From assembly GCA_039602395.1 (NCBI GenBank), contig JBCNJP010000017.1, positions 24,138,275-24,202,274 of the forward strand: 64,000 nt of DNA. The letters are read 5' to 3'. Both the position numbers and the translations under genes were made by a program. Of this stretch, positions 1 to 11,858 are shown piece by piece (position 1 is the first letter of the stretch; each line of letters starts with the position of its first letter). The notes under the pieces were generated by a model. That model saw only the letters and a program-made list of their open reading frames with translations, had not been told where the DNA came from and searched no databases. The DNA comes from Deinandra increscens subsp. villosa. Lineage: Eukaryota > Streptophyta > Magnoliopsida > Asterales > Asteraceae.

Positions 1-391
1 ATTCGGTGATCATTTGTCTGTTATAAGTATTTCATATTGGTCGTCATTTTTCTTAAAACGGTGAGGAGTGTCATTTGATAAGTTTCATTCGCCAGTTCAT
101 TTTATTCGTTGAGTGTCATCGTTTGGTTTCATTCGGCGAATATCGTTCATTCAACGAATCATTTCATTTAACAGTGTTCTTCATTCAGTAATTGTGTTAC
201 TCATTATCTAATCAGGTACTTGAGTTTTAATTCAGCGAATATTATCATTTGGCGGTTATCTTTCATTCTATCGACATTTTCTCGTTCATTAGTGTGATCT
301 TTCATTCGATAGATCATTCTCATTCGGAAATTTCTTTTCATTCGGCAGTGATTAATTTCATTTAGTGGAACAGGAACTTGATAATTTCAAA
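1..391 (+). other. Leader-like region before copia-type gag
   Basis: AT-rich, non-coding, with many loose copies of a CATTCG/CATTCGGCGA motif. By position it corresponds to the untranslated leader of the gag unit that follows. The left LTR, if there was one, lies outside the window. Confidence 0.45.
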
Positions 392-3300
392 ATGAATAAT
401 TTCCAAGTGTTTGTGGTTTTTCAAACTACGATGCAAGCAAATGCCCAACTATGACAATGAAATTTGTACAAGTCAGAAAGTACCCAAGTTGATAAAACTT
501 GAGGATTATATCAGCCGAAAGAAGCGTTTTGAAGCTTATATTGAAACTAATGATGTAGATTTGTGGGTTCCAGTTGAGGATGGATATACATATCCACCAG
601 AGAATGGACAGCTTAAAATATGTAGAGATCTTACTACTGATGAAATGAAGCATTATCAGAGAGAAAAGAATGCATATGGCATTCTCACTATGGCTTTACC
701 AAAGGAGGTGTTACACCAATTCAATATGTGTACACGCTCAAAACATTTATCGGATGCTATAAAATTAAGATGTGAAGGCAATGAGCAGTATAAAAGGAGC
801 AAAAAGAAGGTTCTCAACAAAGAGTTTGACAATTTCAAACATTAACCTGATGAGGACATTACTCCTTTAGTATCAAGATTTTCTCATTTAATTAGTTAGA
901 TGGAAGTTGTGGATATAAGAAAAATGAAGAAGAACTGAAAGAGAAAACGTTGAAAGCGTTACCAAGCAAGTTCGAGAACTATATTTTATTACTCACCCAT
1001 GACAAAGAACTTCCAACTTTGACTTTTCATGAGTTAACTGGAAAGTTACAAGTACGGGAATTGAAAATTTCAGCGGTAAACAAAACACCCGCACAAGTGT
1101 AGAATCCAAAATTGTATTATGGTCAAAATGCTGCAAGTGTGAGTGCTAAATCCAAATCAAATTTTAGTTTAACACCAGTAACAACTTTCTTAGCCGGTAA
1201 CATGTCTCGAGTTGTTGATTCTTCTCAAGGTTATTCGGATGGTTGTAATGTCATTATTCCAGTACAAACAAATCAGAGTGCTCTTTCTATTAAATTAACT
1301 GAGGGTTATATGAAACTGATTTCAGCTTTGATATCATCATATTATGGTGTTATCACTGGAAGCGTGAATAATGCAGAGATGGTCGAGGAAGATTATGATC
1401 AGATAGATCCAGATAACTTAGATGAAACAAGTCGTAATTGGTAGGTTGCAATGTTAACAAGAAGGATAAAGAGATTTTTCAAGAAAACGGGGCGAAGAGA
1501 TTGGAATTTTGGTGGAAAATTAGGTTTGGATAAATGAATAGTTAAATATTTCAATTGTTCAAATTTTGGACATTTTGCTACAGAGTGTACAACCAAAAGG
1601 TGGACAACCTAATTCTGGTGGCAATGCTCAAACATCTAAGACTTTAGGGACTAATTCTAATAAAAAAGCATTTGTTACTCAAATCGATGAAGCTTATGAC
1701 TGGGGTAAAGTGTTTGCTAATCAATCTGTTTTTCTTGCAACATCTAAACAAGTTGATGAGTGTATAACTGATGCTTATTCTAAATCAAGCAGTTCTGAGA
1801 TGTTTGATAAAGGTGATTGTGCTTTTATGGCAGAAGTTCAAAAGGAAGATTTTTCAAAGTGTGAGATTCGTGATGACACTGCTAAAGCTAAATAGTGATT
1901 TAATAAAGGAAACAAGTCTGTTAGTGGATGAGTGCAATTTAGCAAAAGAAAATTTGGAGATTTACAAGAAAAAACTGGAAGAAACTAATCAAGAGTTGAT
2001 GTACTAGAAATCGAAGTCCTGTGACAATTGTGAATTTTTGACGGAAAAATGTAGTATTCTTCAAAAGACTTGTGTTGAGCTTGCTGAGAAAGAGCTTAGT
2101 CATCAAGAAGACAATATAAAATTGCTTGATGCTAAGACTAGCTTGACAGGTGAAATATGCTCTTGAAGGCAAATACGGAAATTTATAAGAAAAGATGGGA
2201 AAAGGTTACACAGGAGTTATTTGATGAGCTTGAAAATATGAGGATGTAAAATTCTAAAACAAATAGAGTTTCTAGGAAGTTAATTGCAACTGAAAAGGAG
2301 TTGGCTGAAGCAAAATAGAAATTTTCTAAATTAAAGATTGAAGTTATTGTTGTGAACAGGAAATTGAATAATCTCATAATTCACAAACTTTTTGTATATA
2401 GATGAGAATTTTCAGAAATATTTTGGAAAGGCTGGCTTGAAAAATGTTCCTCCTCCTGTTGTTAATACTGATCCCATATCTCATATGCAATCAAAGGCTG
2501 AAGTGTTTGATTATTCTAAGAAGAAAAAGAATCAAAATCAAAGGAACCAAAGAAATCTGACGAATCATCTGAGACGAATGAGACTGAAGTTGGAAAAATG
2601 CCAAAATTTACTTTAGCATCAACTTCATTTGAAGAAGAAAGGGTATATACTACAAAAGGTTCTGAGAAAACTAATAAGCTCTCTTCTGAGGGGAAAATTT
2701 ATGAATCTTTGCTCAAAAAGAAAAATCTGAAGGAAAATAAAGGCTTAATTTAACAGAATTGCTAAATTAGAAAAAGGTAGTTCTCAGGCACAGCTTTCAA
2801 AGTTACCAGGTTACAAACAAAAAGGTTTGGGTCTTGAAAACAAGAATGACGAGGTCAGTGAAACAAAGAAAGGTTCAAAGAAGTCGAGAAATCCATTGCT
2901 AAGAATTCTGACAAGGGTGGTTCTGAAAAAGGAAAGGTTAAACCTTTGGTGCAAACATTGGTGAACGTTTGTATCGGTTTAAAGATTCCGATAAGATACA
3001 TTATGATAAGATGTTTCCACTTGATTATGTTAAAGCATATTTGATTGCTCAAATGTTTGTTTGTGAGTATGATCATCGGTTTGTTTCGAAGCCTTATGAA
3101 GTAATCGGGGGTAAGCAGAATAAGGAGAAAGCCTCGACATGCTTTTCAAGAGTTAGTTACAAGCCAGTGATTAAGACCATTTATGGCGATGGTTCAATGG
3201 ATCAATTTGGAAATCCTATTTCCATAATCATCACTGATCGTTGAAGGTGCTATCAATATCGTAAAAGGGGCATATTCAATTAAATTTTCCTAACAATGTT

Positions 3301-3571
3301 GGTAAGAAATCTTCAGATGGTAAGACAGCCAAAATGATAGATCCAAATAGCAGAGTTTTGATGAATCAAAACCTACAATTTCTACAAGGAGGAAATATGT
3401 TAAGGATGTGGGTGGTAAATCACATTTTGATGATCAAATCATACGGGCTCATTGAAACTTGTAACACCTCAGACGCAATGGAGACCTAAAGTGGTTTCTA
3501 AGGCCAATGAAGATTTTGTTAAAGACACTGGTCGACCTCAAGCTGAAGGCTTATGTCATTTTGAAAACTAA
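392..3571 (+). pseudogene. Decayed copia-type gag (UBN2-like) with zinc knuckle remnants
   Basis: Homologous along its length to the gag at 6469-9751. The first ATG is at 392. After an early frameshift near 440 comes the gag core (NYDNEI, QKVPKL, LEDY, MALPKE, RCEGNEQY, KEFDNF). A degenerate first zinc knuckle (CSNFGHFATEC) lies near 1557-1590, then a lysine/glutamate-rich coiled-coil stretch, a ruined second knuckle (CYQYRKRGI) near 3250, and the same closing motif as the other copy (GRPQAE, stop at 3569-3571). Stops at 843, 1442, 1893, 2005 and others, plus frame changes, make it non-functional. In the family, Gag packages the element RNA into cytoplasmic particles. No protease, reverse transcriptase or integrase follows. 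More decayed than the second copy, so probably older. Confidence 0.82.
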
Positions 3572-3832
3572 TTTGTATGTCCGGACGTGTGTTAACAATG
3601 AGATCTTTACGTGGAAACTTGGTCGTTGCGCATGAAATATATAACTTAACATGTAATTATCTTTTATGCGCGTAACTTGGACGTGAACCATTGTATAGAT
3701 GTATACTAGGTTGCATGAAATGTGCTTATTTAATTGTGAACCATACGAATGTATAAATCCTAAGTCTCTCGCTTCGGTAGGGATGACAAGATTTTGTAAG
3801 ATTTCCCCGTCATTCTTGCATCATACGTGTAG
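3572..3832. other. Non-coding, 3' flank of gag remnant
   Basis: No recognisable gene. The short ORF at 3699-3881 resembles nothing I know. Probably the untranslated 3' region of the gag element to the left. Confidence 0.3.
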
Positions 3833-4755
3833 GATGGCTAACAATGATGTGGAGGAACTTGAATATTTATTTGCATTATAACATGATATGATGTGCGTAT
3901 GTATTATAATAAATATTTGCAATTAACACTTAACAAATCACCAATGTGTTGTCAGGTCTACTTGGTCAAACTGGTCGTTGTTGTACATGACGGGACGTCC
4001 GGTCAAACAAATTGTGCACTTACATATTTGCATGTCATAGCTGAGGTCTAGAAGAATCACCGACCCCTTTGCGGTTTTTGGTTTATTTTTTACCCATGGT
4101 GTGTTTACGATCCCTACTTTTATTGTTTTCATTTGGGGGAGAAGACATGCAGTAAACTTTTAACAAGATTCAGTAGATTTTATACCACTCTTGTGAACAA
4201 TAGTGATTAGCATATGCCACAACGGAAGTCCTTATACAATGTGCCAGTTAATATTTTGAATAGCGAGGAAATACTGAGTAATACTAGTGAACCTGATGAG
4301 CCACACCCGAGCATCGTTCATGTAAGATGGCTAACAATGATGTGGAGGAACTTGAATATTTATTTGCATGATAACATGATATGATGTGCGTATGTGTTAT
4401 AATAAATATTTGTAATTAACACTTAATAAATAACCAATGTGTTGTCGAGTACATATTTTTGTGTCAGAGGTGAGGTCTAGACGAAACACCGACCCCTTTG
4501 TAGCTTTTGGTTTATTTGTTAGCACGCACCCATGGTGAGTTTACGCCCCCTACTTTTATTGTTTTCATTTGGGGGAGAAGACATGCGGTAAACGTTTTAC
4601 AAGCTTTAGTAGATTTTATATCACTCTTGTGAACAATAGTGATTAGAATATCCCGCAACGAAGGTCCTTATACAACATGCCAGTTAAGATTTTGAATAGT
4701 GAGGAAATACTGAGTAATACTACTAAACCTGATGGGCCCCACCCGAGCTCATCGC
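3833..4755 (+). repeat. Two-copy tandem duplication, unit about 490 bp
   Basis: The segment starting GATGGCTAACAATGATGTGG at 3833 recurs at 4326 and can be followed to ACACCCGAGC near 4310 and CACCCGAGCT near 4740. The offset is 493 at the left end and a little shorter at the right through small deletions. Each copy has a purine tract (TTTGGGGGAGAAGACATG, near 4133 and 4568) that resembles a polypurine tract, so this may be the 3' end of a retroelement. Confidence 0.85.
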
Positions 4756-5375
4756 TTTAGCCCAACAAGTAGTTGAACGGGTGTTTTATTGTCCTATCAT
4801 TATCATGCACGACATTGCATGGTGGAAAAAGGCATATTCGAAAGTTAGCTCTAGTGAAGTGTCACTATGTGTTACAAATCGTTATAAACTAGCTATCTGT
4901 GGGTATATTAATTTGACACATTGGGACCTTGGGGGTCCTGCATATGGTTGGTCTTGGGTAGTCTAACTGTGTTACTTTTGATGAACGTTTGTATTATACT
5001 TGCTCTATAAATTTATGAACTCACCAACCATGTGTTGACACTTAGCATGTTTCTTCTCAAGTCCTTAGGCGGCTCGGACTAGGATGCACGACTAGGTGAT
5101 CCATGCTTATTCATGTTAACATTTTAACTACGTTAAACTTTGTTTGATTTGGGCGCTTGTATGCGCGGAAACTTCCAAACTTGTTTTAGAAACTGTTATG
5201 CTTCACTAAACTCAATTATGCTTCTGCTGAACTTAAAACCTAAACTCTGATAAACGGTTTTTACTCATATAGAGTCATTATGTGTGTCTGTTGACTTAGA
5301 TCCTGGTTTGTCACATGTCTCATGCTATGATACTTCACAGATGGATTTTGGGGGTGTGATAACTGTCGTGCTATC
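4756..5375. other. Unassigned sequence
   Basis: No gene recognised. It ends where LINE reverse-transcriptase homology begins; the last 50 bases may already belong to the LINE. Confidence 0.3.
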
Positions 5376-5526
5376 AACCCGGAGGAGGTGAAGACTGCCC
5401 TTAGGAAGATGGGAAGGGCGAAGGAAGTTGGCTCGAACACATACTTATTGAAGATGCAGTGGTTGACTACCCTACTCAACACTATCTTCAAAACCTTTAA
5501 GATGTCGGATTAGTTGAAGTCTAGTT
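5376..5526 (+). pseudogene. LINE reverse transcriptase, left fragment
   Basis: Translates as NPEEVKTALRKMGRAK, then QWLTTLLNTIFKTFKMSD. This is the conserved block just before the fingers of plant non-LTR reverse transcriptases (family form: EVxxALRKMGRGKAxGPD ... LFNxIFKTxKMPDEW). It stops at the TAGTT target site of the LTR element at 5527 and continues after 11853. The GPDNIP motif is eroded and a TAG replaces a codon after MSD. Confidence 0.8.
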
Positions 5527-5886
5527 TGTTAAAGCATATTCCTATGCTAACGTTGTGTCTCGTGTATTGTATCTAATCTAGAGCGTCTGTGTGAGTCAAG
5601 TTAGTCAACTGGCCGTACTAGATGGTCAGTCGTACCAGATGGTACGGGCATACCAAATGGTCCGCCGGGTGGTACGCCGGCCATTATGGTAGTGACTACA
5701 AATAGTTCGTGTTAGAGAGAGTTAGTTAGTGCTGTCATTTGTCTATCTCTTAACTGTGTGAAATTCTCTCTCTCTAGACTTTGTGTAATCTCTCTAAGTG
5801 AATCAATAAAGCAAAGCTTTATTTACTTGTTTGTGTTTCTCCGATTACTGAATCATGCAGTAGTAAGATCGTTCAGTGGTTTTACA
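5527..5886 (+). repeat. 5' LTR (360 bp)
   Basis: Pairs with 11511-11853. AATAAA lies at 5805-5810. It carries a 17-bp internal duplication (around ACTAGATGGTC, near 5615) absent from the other LTR. The TATA box of the right LTR (ACTATAAATAG) reads ACTACAAATAG here, near 5696. Confidence 0.93.
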
Positions 5887-5888
5887 AG

Positions 5889-5906
5889 TGGTATTAGAGC
5901 ATTTGG
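5889..5906 (+). other. Primer-binding site, initiator-Met tRNA type
   Basis: TGGTATTAGAGC starts two bases after the LTR. It differs by one C-to-T change from the usual plant TGGTATCAGAGC, which pairs with the 3' end of initiator methionine tRNA. Confidence 0.85.
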
Positions 5907-6122
5907 TTGCTCTACTGCTGTGTTTTTGATCAATTTTCGGATTTCTAGAGTGAGAAAGTGTGGGTTTTCTTCGTTTTTCATCAAATTTTTCCAATTCCGA
6001 GTGTTTCCGAGGTAAAAAATGATTTCTGAGTATTCCTAGTGAGTTTTCGCACCTTTCTGAAGCAAATTCCAGTCCAAATTGTCAAAATTCGCGAAAATCC
6101 GTCGAATTCAGCGTGGTACGCT

Positions 6123-6293
6123 TCTGGTCCACCTCAAGAACATCTGGTCCGCCTCAAGAACATCTGGTCCGCTAGGAAATCTTCAAGTCTGGTCCGTGGC
6201 AGTTATATTCTGGTCCGCTGAATCTGGTCCGCTGAATCTGGTCCGCTGAATCTGGTCCGCTGCTGGTCCGCAGCTTCATTTGGTCCGCTGGCA
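6123..6293 (+). repeat. Leader minisatellite of CTGGTCCGC units
   Basis: Ten copies of CTGGTCCGC or a near form in about 170 bases. They become regular (14-bp unit CTGGTCCGCTGAAT) between 6210 and 6255. The LTR contains related words (ATGGTCCGCC, GGTACG). It lies in the untranslated leader between the primer-binding site and the gag start. Confidence 0.85.
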
Positions 6294-6468
6294 GTTTCTT
6301 AAAAGTGTCATAACTTTTGCATCGGAAATCGCTACGAGAGCCATAAGTACTCAAATCGATCGGCTCGACGAGCTTTACATTGTTCGTTTAAAGTTGATTT
6401 TCAAAATCAAATTCTAACATCTTCAGTTTTTGAGTTCGAAGTTTTGACGGTCAATTTTTTACTTTAAA

Positions 6469-9400
6469 ATGAGTGATTTTCATGCATTTTCAGCTGCTCA
6501 AACATCGTTGCAAGCAATGATGATGAATTATGATAACGAGATAGGAATAACTCAGAAGGTTCCTAAGTTGTTACAATTAGACGATTATCACAATTGGAAG
6601 AAACGTTTTGAGTCCTACATATTTTCTCAAGATGTTGATTCTTGGATCCCGATTGAAAAAGAATATGAGTATCCGATGATAAGCCCGATAAAGCCAAAGA
6701 TGATAAGTGATTTTGATGCTGATGAAAAGAAATATTTTTCTCGAGAGAAGAAAACGTATAGCTTTCTTACCATGGCTTTGCCTAAAGACTTGATGCATCA
6801 GTTTAAGAATTACACAACTTGTAAAGAATTGTGGGATGCTATTGCTGAAAGATGTGAGGGTAATGAGCAATACAAGAAGACTCGGAAGAAAGTTTTAAAG
6901 AAAGAATTTGATAATTTTGGACATTGTGCTAATGAGCAAATCAAAGATTTGATTGAAAGTTTTTCACATTTGATCAATGAACTTGAGGTTGTAGGTGTCA
7001 AGAAACAAAGTGATGAGCTGAAGAGAAGTTTCTAGAAGCTTTACCCGAAAAGTGGGAGAATTTTGTTATGATGTTGACTAACGATCCAAACTATTCTAGT
7101 TGGAAATTCAATCAGTTGATAAGCAAATTACAAGCGCGTGAAATGGAACTGCTTGTGAAAAAGTCAGCAACTCCGTCCGTTCAAAATCCTGAAGTATACT
7201 TTGGAGAAAATTCTGCTACTATGCATGCTAAAACAAAATCACATTCTATTTCAAGCACTAATCCACCGGTAACAGCTTTTCTTGCTGGAAAGTCTGCAAA
7301 CACTGGTTATTCTTCAGGTTGTAGTTTTACTATTCCTGATAGATCATCAAGCAAGTCTACTTCTAATCAAGCAACTGAAGATCTAGCTGCTTTGTTATCT
7401 ACTTTCATATCATCTTCGTCTGGATCTATTTTTAGTCAAATTGGTCAATTTGTATTGTTTGGAGATGATTTTAGTCAGCTGGATGAAGATCAGTTGAATA
7501 AACTTGATCTGGAATGGCAGTTTGCTATGGTAGTGGAGAGAGGCAGGAGATTCATAAAGAAAAATGGTAAGACATCACTTTTTCAAGGAGAAAAGTTTGG
7601 ATTAGATAAGTCGAAGCTTAAAGGTTTCAAATGTTCCAAATTTAGACATTTTGCTTGTGAATGTAAGCAATCTTCTTCTAAACCAAGTACTTCAGATAGT
7701 CAAAATCATAATAAAGATGCAAAATCACTGGTGTCCGAGGAAGGTTTTGATTGGGCTGCAGAGTTTACAGATGAATCTGCATTTGTATTCCGCCCTTCAG
7801 ACAATTATGCATTGATGGCAAATATTGAGGTTGAATCAAGTGGGTATGCATCTGAGATCAGTAAATCTGAAACGAGTGATTCTGAAGTTAGTGGGTATGA
7901 GTCAACATGTGAATTATGTGCTCAAAAAGAAAGAAAGATTCGAGAATTGAGTTATGAAAAAGAAAGATTGATTGTTGAAGATGAGAAGACGGAAGAAGAA
8001 TTAGAAAGTCTTAAGAAGAAATTTGAAGATTCTGATGAGATTCTCAAGATCAATGCGAAATTTGTCCGAGAGAAGAATGCTTTGATGGAATAGTTTGTTG
8101 AGCTTCAAACAAAATTGGATGAAATGGTTAATTCAGATAAAGAACAAATTTTGAAGTTGCGAACTGAGAATGAAGAGTTGGTCAAAAGTGTTGAAAAATG
8201 GGAAAGTGAAGCAAAAGATGCCATTGGTGATTTTGATAATTTGTTCCAGAAATCAACTGCAAGAGTGGAATCGTTGAAGCAATCTTATGATGATCTCAAG
8301 AAAGAGTTTGATAAAGTTACTGTTAAGGAAAAAGATCGTCAAATGGAACATTCAATATTACTTGATAAAGTCACGATTTTAACACATGACAACAACTTGT
8401 TGAAAAGAAATATTGAGATTCATGAGGGTCGGGTGAAGAAAATTACCCAAGAAGTGTATGATACCCATGATCAGATGCGACAAGAGAAGTTTTTGTCGAA
8501 TAGGGCTTCAGAGCAATTGATTGAATCAGAAAAAGCATTGGGTGAAGCTCAAAAGAAAATATCTGATTTAAATGTTGAGGTTTTGGATCTGAAGCGACAA
8601 TTGAACAATTTGAAGAATTAACAATTTTTTACAAGTTACTTGTGCAAAGATGAAAATTTCCAGAAAGTTTTTGGAAACGAAGAGTACAATCAAATTCCAC
8701 ATCAGTTATTTCATCTGATGCTCTAGCTGATATTCATTCTTCTGATATAACTGGAGATTATTCTGAATTTGTGTCTGAGAAATCTGAGAAGAAGGAACCA
8801 AAGTTTTCAACCAAGAAAGTGGAGAAGGCTGAAAGTTTGATTGAACAATCTATTAAGTTTGTTTCTGGTGGAACTGGTGTTACTGATAAAGATATTTTTG
8901 ATGATAAGATGGTGGAGACAGATGAGAAGATAACGTCTGAAGAAAAGTTGGCTGCTGAGCTTGTTAAAGCTAACAATTTGAAGGGTATTAAAGCTAAATT
9001 TACCGAGGTTGCTCAAGCTGGTTTTTCTAAGTCTTAAGTGGAATTGTCAAAGTTACCCGGTTATTAACGATCCGGTTTGGGTAATAAAAATCAGAGATTT
9101 GAGCAGAAAGACAAGAAGAACATGCCAAAGAATACTCCAAAGGCGAAGAAAGATACAAGTCTTGAACAAATCTATCATTTGGCGCATGTATTCATTTCTA
9201 CCATCGAGAAAGGATTCGGAGGAAAACAAAAGAAGAAAGATTCCTCTGAAAGTTCTCCGAAAGAATCTTCTTCATTTGGATCAAATTTCACTCCTCGAAG
9301 TCCTACTTCCAAATGGGTACATGCAAACAGGTTTCAAGTTTTTGATGATGGTCTTGATAGTTATGAATCTGATGAAAGATGTCATTAATTTCAGAGCAAA

Positions 9401-9751
9401 CTACAATCTAATCGATCATATCGTTTGTGCTATCAATGTCGTCGAAAGGGACACATGGCACATGATTGTCCTGAAATTGCAAAACGATCATTTTCAAACA
9501 AATCTGCCACATTTATCGATGAATCAGGTAGAATTTTTACTAAGTCAACACCATTCAAATCAAAATCTAAAACGAAACAATTTTTCAAATTTGATTCTAG
9601 TGTTGGTGGGTCATCACAGGATGATGATTCAATACAAACTGAAAAGGTAAAAATGCAGTGGCGACCTAAGATGGTCAGCAAAGCTGCAAATGATTTTGAG
9701 GAAGACATTGGTCGGCCAGAAGCTGTGTGCTTTGGGTCATTTGTGTACTAA
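6469..9751 (+). pseudogene. Long copia-type gag with coiled coil and two zinc knuckles, several lesions
   Basis: Starts MSDFHAF at 6469, the first ATG after the leader. Gag core (UBN2-like) lies at about 6530-7160. A first knuckle with one cysteine lost (KCSKFRHFACEC) is at 7632-7664. An acidic/lysine-rich coiled coil runs from about 7900 to 8620. A canonical CX2CX4HX4C knuckle (CYQCRRKGHMAHDC) is at 9428-9469. The product would be about 1,090 residues, far longer than ordinary copia Gag. Lesions: a 1-nt deletion near 7025, TAG at 8091, a stop at 8619, a frame change between 8621 and 8771, and stops at 9035, 9065 and 9386. The reading frame is otherwise open, so decay is mild. Gag would coat the element RNA; pol is absent downstream. 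Confidence 0.88.
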
Positions 9752-11510
9752 TCTTTTAAAACCAGTGTGCAGGGTACTTCAAGAAGACATGTCGGTGATT
9801 GTGGAGTTCAAGCTTCAAGCAGTTACTGATAGTGGAGTTTCCTGCTTAACTTAAATTGAATGCTTTATATTTCAAAGTTGAAGTATTTTCTTAAACGATA
9901 AATGGAAAAGGTATCAGTATCGATTGGTCAATTTTCTTTCCGTTACATTCCGTATGTAGTTTAGGGGGAGAAAATTGAAAATCCAAAAATAGTGTCTTTG
10001 TGTTTCTGTTAAAATGAAAATCCAAATATAGAGTTTTCATTTTAAGGGGGAGAAAATGGAAAAATACAAAAACATTGAAAAACTGGAAAAATACAAAAAC
10101 ATTGAAAAATGAAATTGATCCGACATAATTGGGAAATGATGGTACATTGGCTTACGTGTCTGAGTTGTGGATAAATTAGATGAAAAAGCCATAAGACCAT
10201 TGTTTGATGTGCTTGGTAGGCTCGACATTAAATCAGAAAGTATTCAAATGTGATATTCATTAAATACTAATGCTTGACCAAGTGGACAACATCTTGATGC
10301 ATATCTCATGATATCAAGAAAAAGATATGTGAAAAAGAAAATGAGAAGTCACTGTGTATACACGTGTTCATTTTGTAAAGATTTAAACTTGTTTGATTTT
10401 CTGTAGTTTGTCAAACGATCGGACTTTCTCTACGTGTCCACAAGACCGACCTAATTGTTGTTCGTTTGACGTTCTACTTTATTTTCTTTGGTGTTTCGTA
10501 TAACTCATCAGACTTTCTCTGTGTATACGCGAGTACCGACCTGATTGTTGTTGGGTTATACAATTTTAACTTGTTTTTATTTTCTTATTTTGTTAAATCC
10601 GAGGCCTTATCTGCGTATCGAAAGATCGACCTTAAGGTAGACGGTTTAACATTCTTCTTTTTGCATGGAACACAGTTGACTATATCATAAATACAATCAT
10701 TATGTGATTGAATCACAAATGAAATCACAAAGTGTGATATAAAAATCAAATGCATATCGGAGTATGTCTGATAGTGTGGGGTACACTGGTCAATGCAACC
10801 TAATCAATTCAATAACATATCCAGATGTTATGAGTATGATTGTGCCTGAGTTTAAGATGGACAAATTATACCAGTAATCGACATGACTTGTGTGCTGAAG
10901 TAATTGAAATTGAAGTGTAGTTCAGCATGTCATGACCAATATGATCCCAAGTTGTGATCTTTCTTGCAAAAGACAAAAATAGTGTGTGATTCAATATTTC
11001 ATTTCTGTAATGCTTTTCTGTTTCATATTTGAAAATTCCAAAAAGATTTTAGGTGTGTTTTAACATAAACTTAGAAAAATCAAAAAGATATTCGGTGAGT
11101 TTTGATATAAAGTTTCAAAAAGCCAAAAAGATTTTGTTTCTTATTTGTTTTCGACCAATCGATACATGATACGAAATCAAAATTTCAAATCTATATCTTG
11201 GATTCTCGAAGAGAAGTTTTGCGCCAAGATTAAATTAATTTTCAAAAAAAAAAGATAGCCGCATTTCTGTCTTCTGAAATTGCAGGTTATCTGTGTCACA
11301 AGACTCAAGCATGGTGAAAGGGGGAGTATGTAATATCTTTCACAAGTGGATCTTGAAGTTCAAAGAATGTTCAAGATTGATCCAGCCATGCAAGCTCTAT
11401 TTCTAACAAGATTTCAAGTTGAAGATCAAACGCAACGATGCTAAAGATTGAAGGCTGAAGTTTTGTTAGATAGATAGATAGCTAGCTACAATACACGTTA
11501 AGGGGGAGTT
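9752..11510 (+). other. Non-coding 3' region of the gag-only element
   Basis: No pol motif in any frame. Just after the gag stop a remnant resembling the usual gag-protease junction (GTSRRHV) can be read near 9775, which suggests pol was deleted. Purine tracts of polypurine type (AGGGGGAG) occur at about 9962, 10043, 11316 and 11500; only the last abuts the LTR. Three degenerate ~90-bp repeats lie at 10415-10650. Confidence 0.75.
10415..10650 (+). repeat. Three degenerate tandem repeats of about 90 bp
   Basis: The shared core GACTTTCTCT ... ACCGACCT ... TTGTTGTT occurs at about 10420-10470 and 10509-10555, with a weaker third copy at 10599-10647. Confidence 0.6.
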
Positions 11511-11853
11511 TGTTAGAGCATATTCCTATGATAACATTGTGTCTCGTGTATTGTATCTAATCTAGAGCGTCTGTGTGAGTCAAGTTAGTCAACTGGTCGT
11601 ACCAGATGGTACGGGCGTACCAAATGGTCCGCCGGGTGGTACGTCGGCCAGTATGGTAGTGACTATAAATAGTTCGTGTTAGAGATAGTTAGTTAGTGCT
11701 GTCATTTGTCTATCTCTTAACTGTGTGAAACTCTCTCTCTCTAGACTTTGTTTAATCTCTCTAAGTGAATCAATAAAGCAAAGCTTTATTTACATGTTTG
11801 TGTTTCTCTGATTACCGAATCATGCAGTAGTAAGATCGTTCAGTGGTTTTACA
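11511..11853 (+). repeat. 3' LTR (343 bp)
   Basis: Matches 5527-5886 at about 96% of aligned positions. It keeps an intact TATA box (ACTATAAATAG) and the AATAAA signal. Followed by TSD TAGTT at 11854-11858. Confidence 0.93.
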
Positions 11854-11858
11854 TAGTT

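Larger units (their letters stand above)
5527..11853 (+). mobile_element. Complete LTR retrotransposon carrying gag only (TR-GAG-like)
   Basis: Both LTRs begin TGTTA and end TTTTACA, and are flanked by TAGTT (5522-5526 and 11854-11858). A primer-binding site follows the left LTR and a purine tract (TTAAGGGGGAG, 11499-11508) precedes the right one. The interior holds a ~3.3-kb gag and about 1.75 kb without coding signal. No protease, integrase or reverse transcriptase is seen in any frame, so it must be mobilised by another element. The gag is copia-like. It sits inside a LINE. The LTRs differ at about 14 aligned positions plus one 17-bp indel, so the insertion is not recent. Confidence 0.9.
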
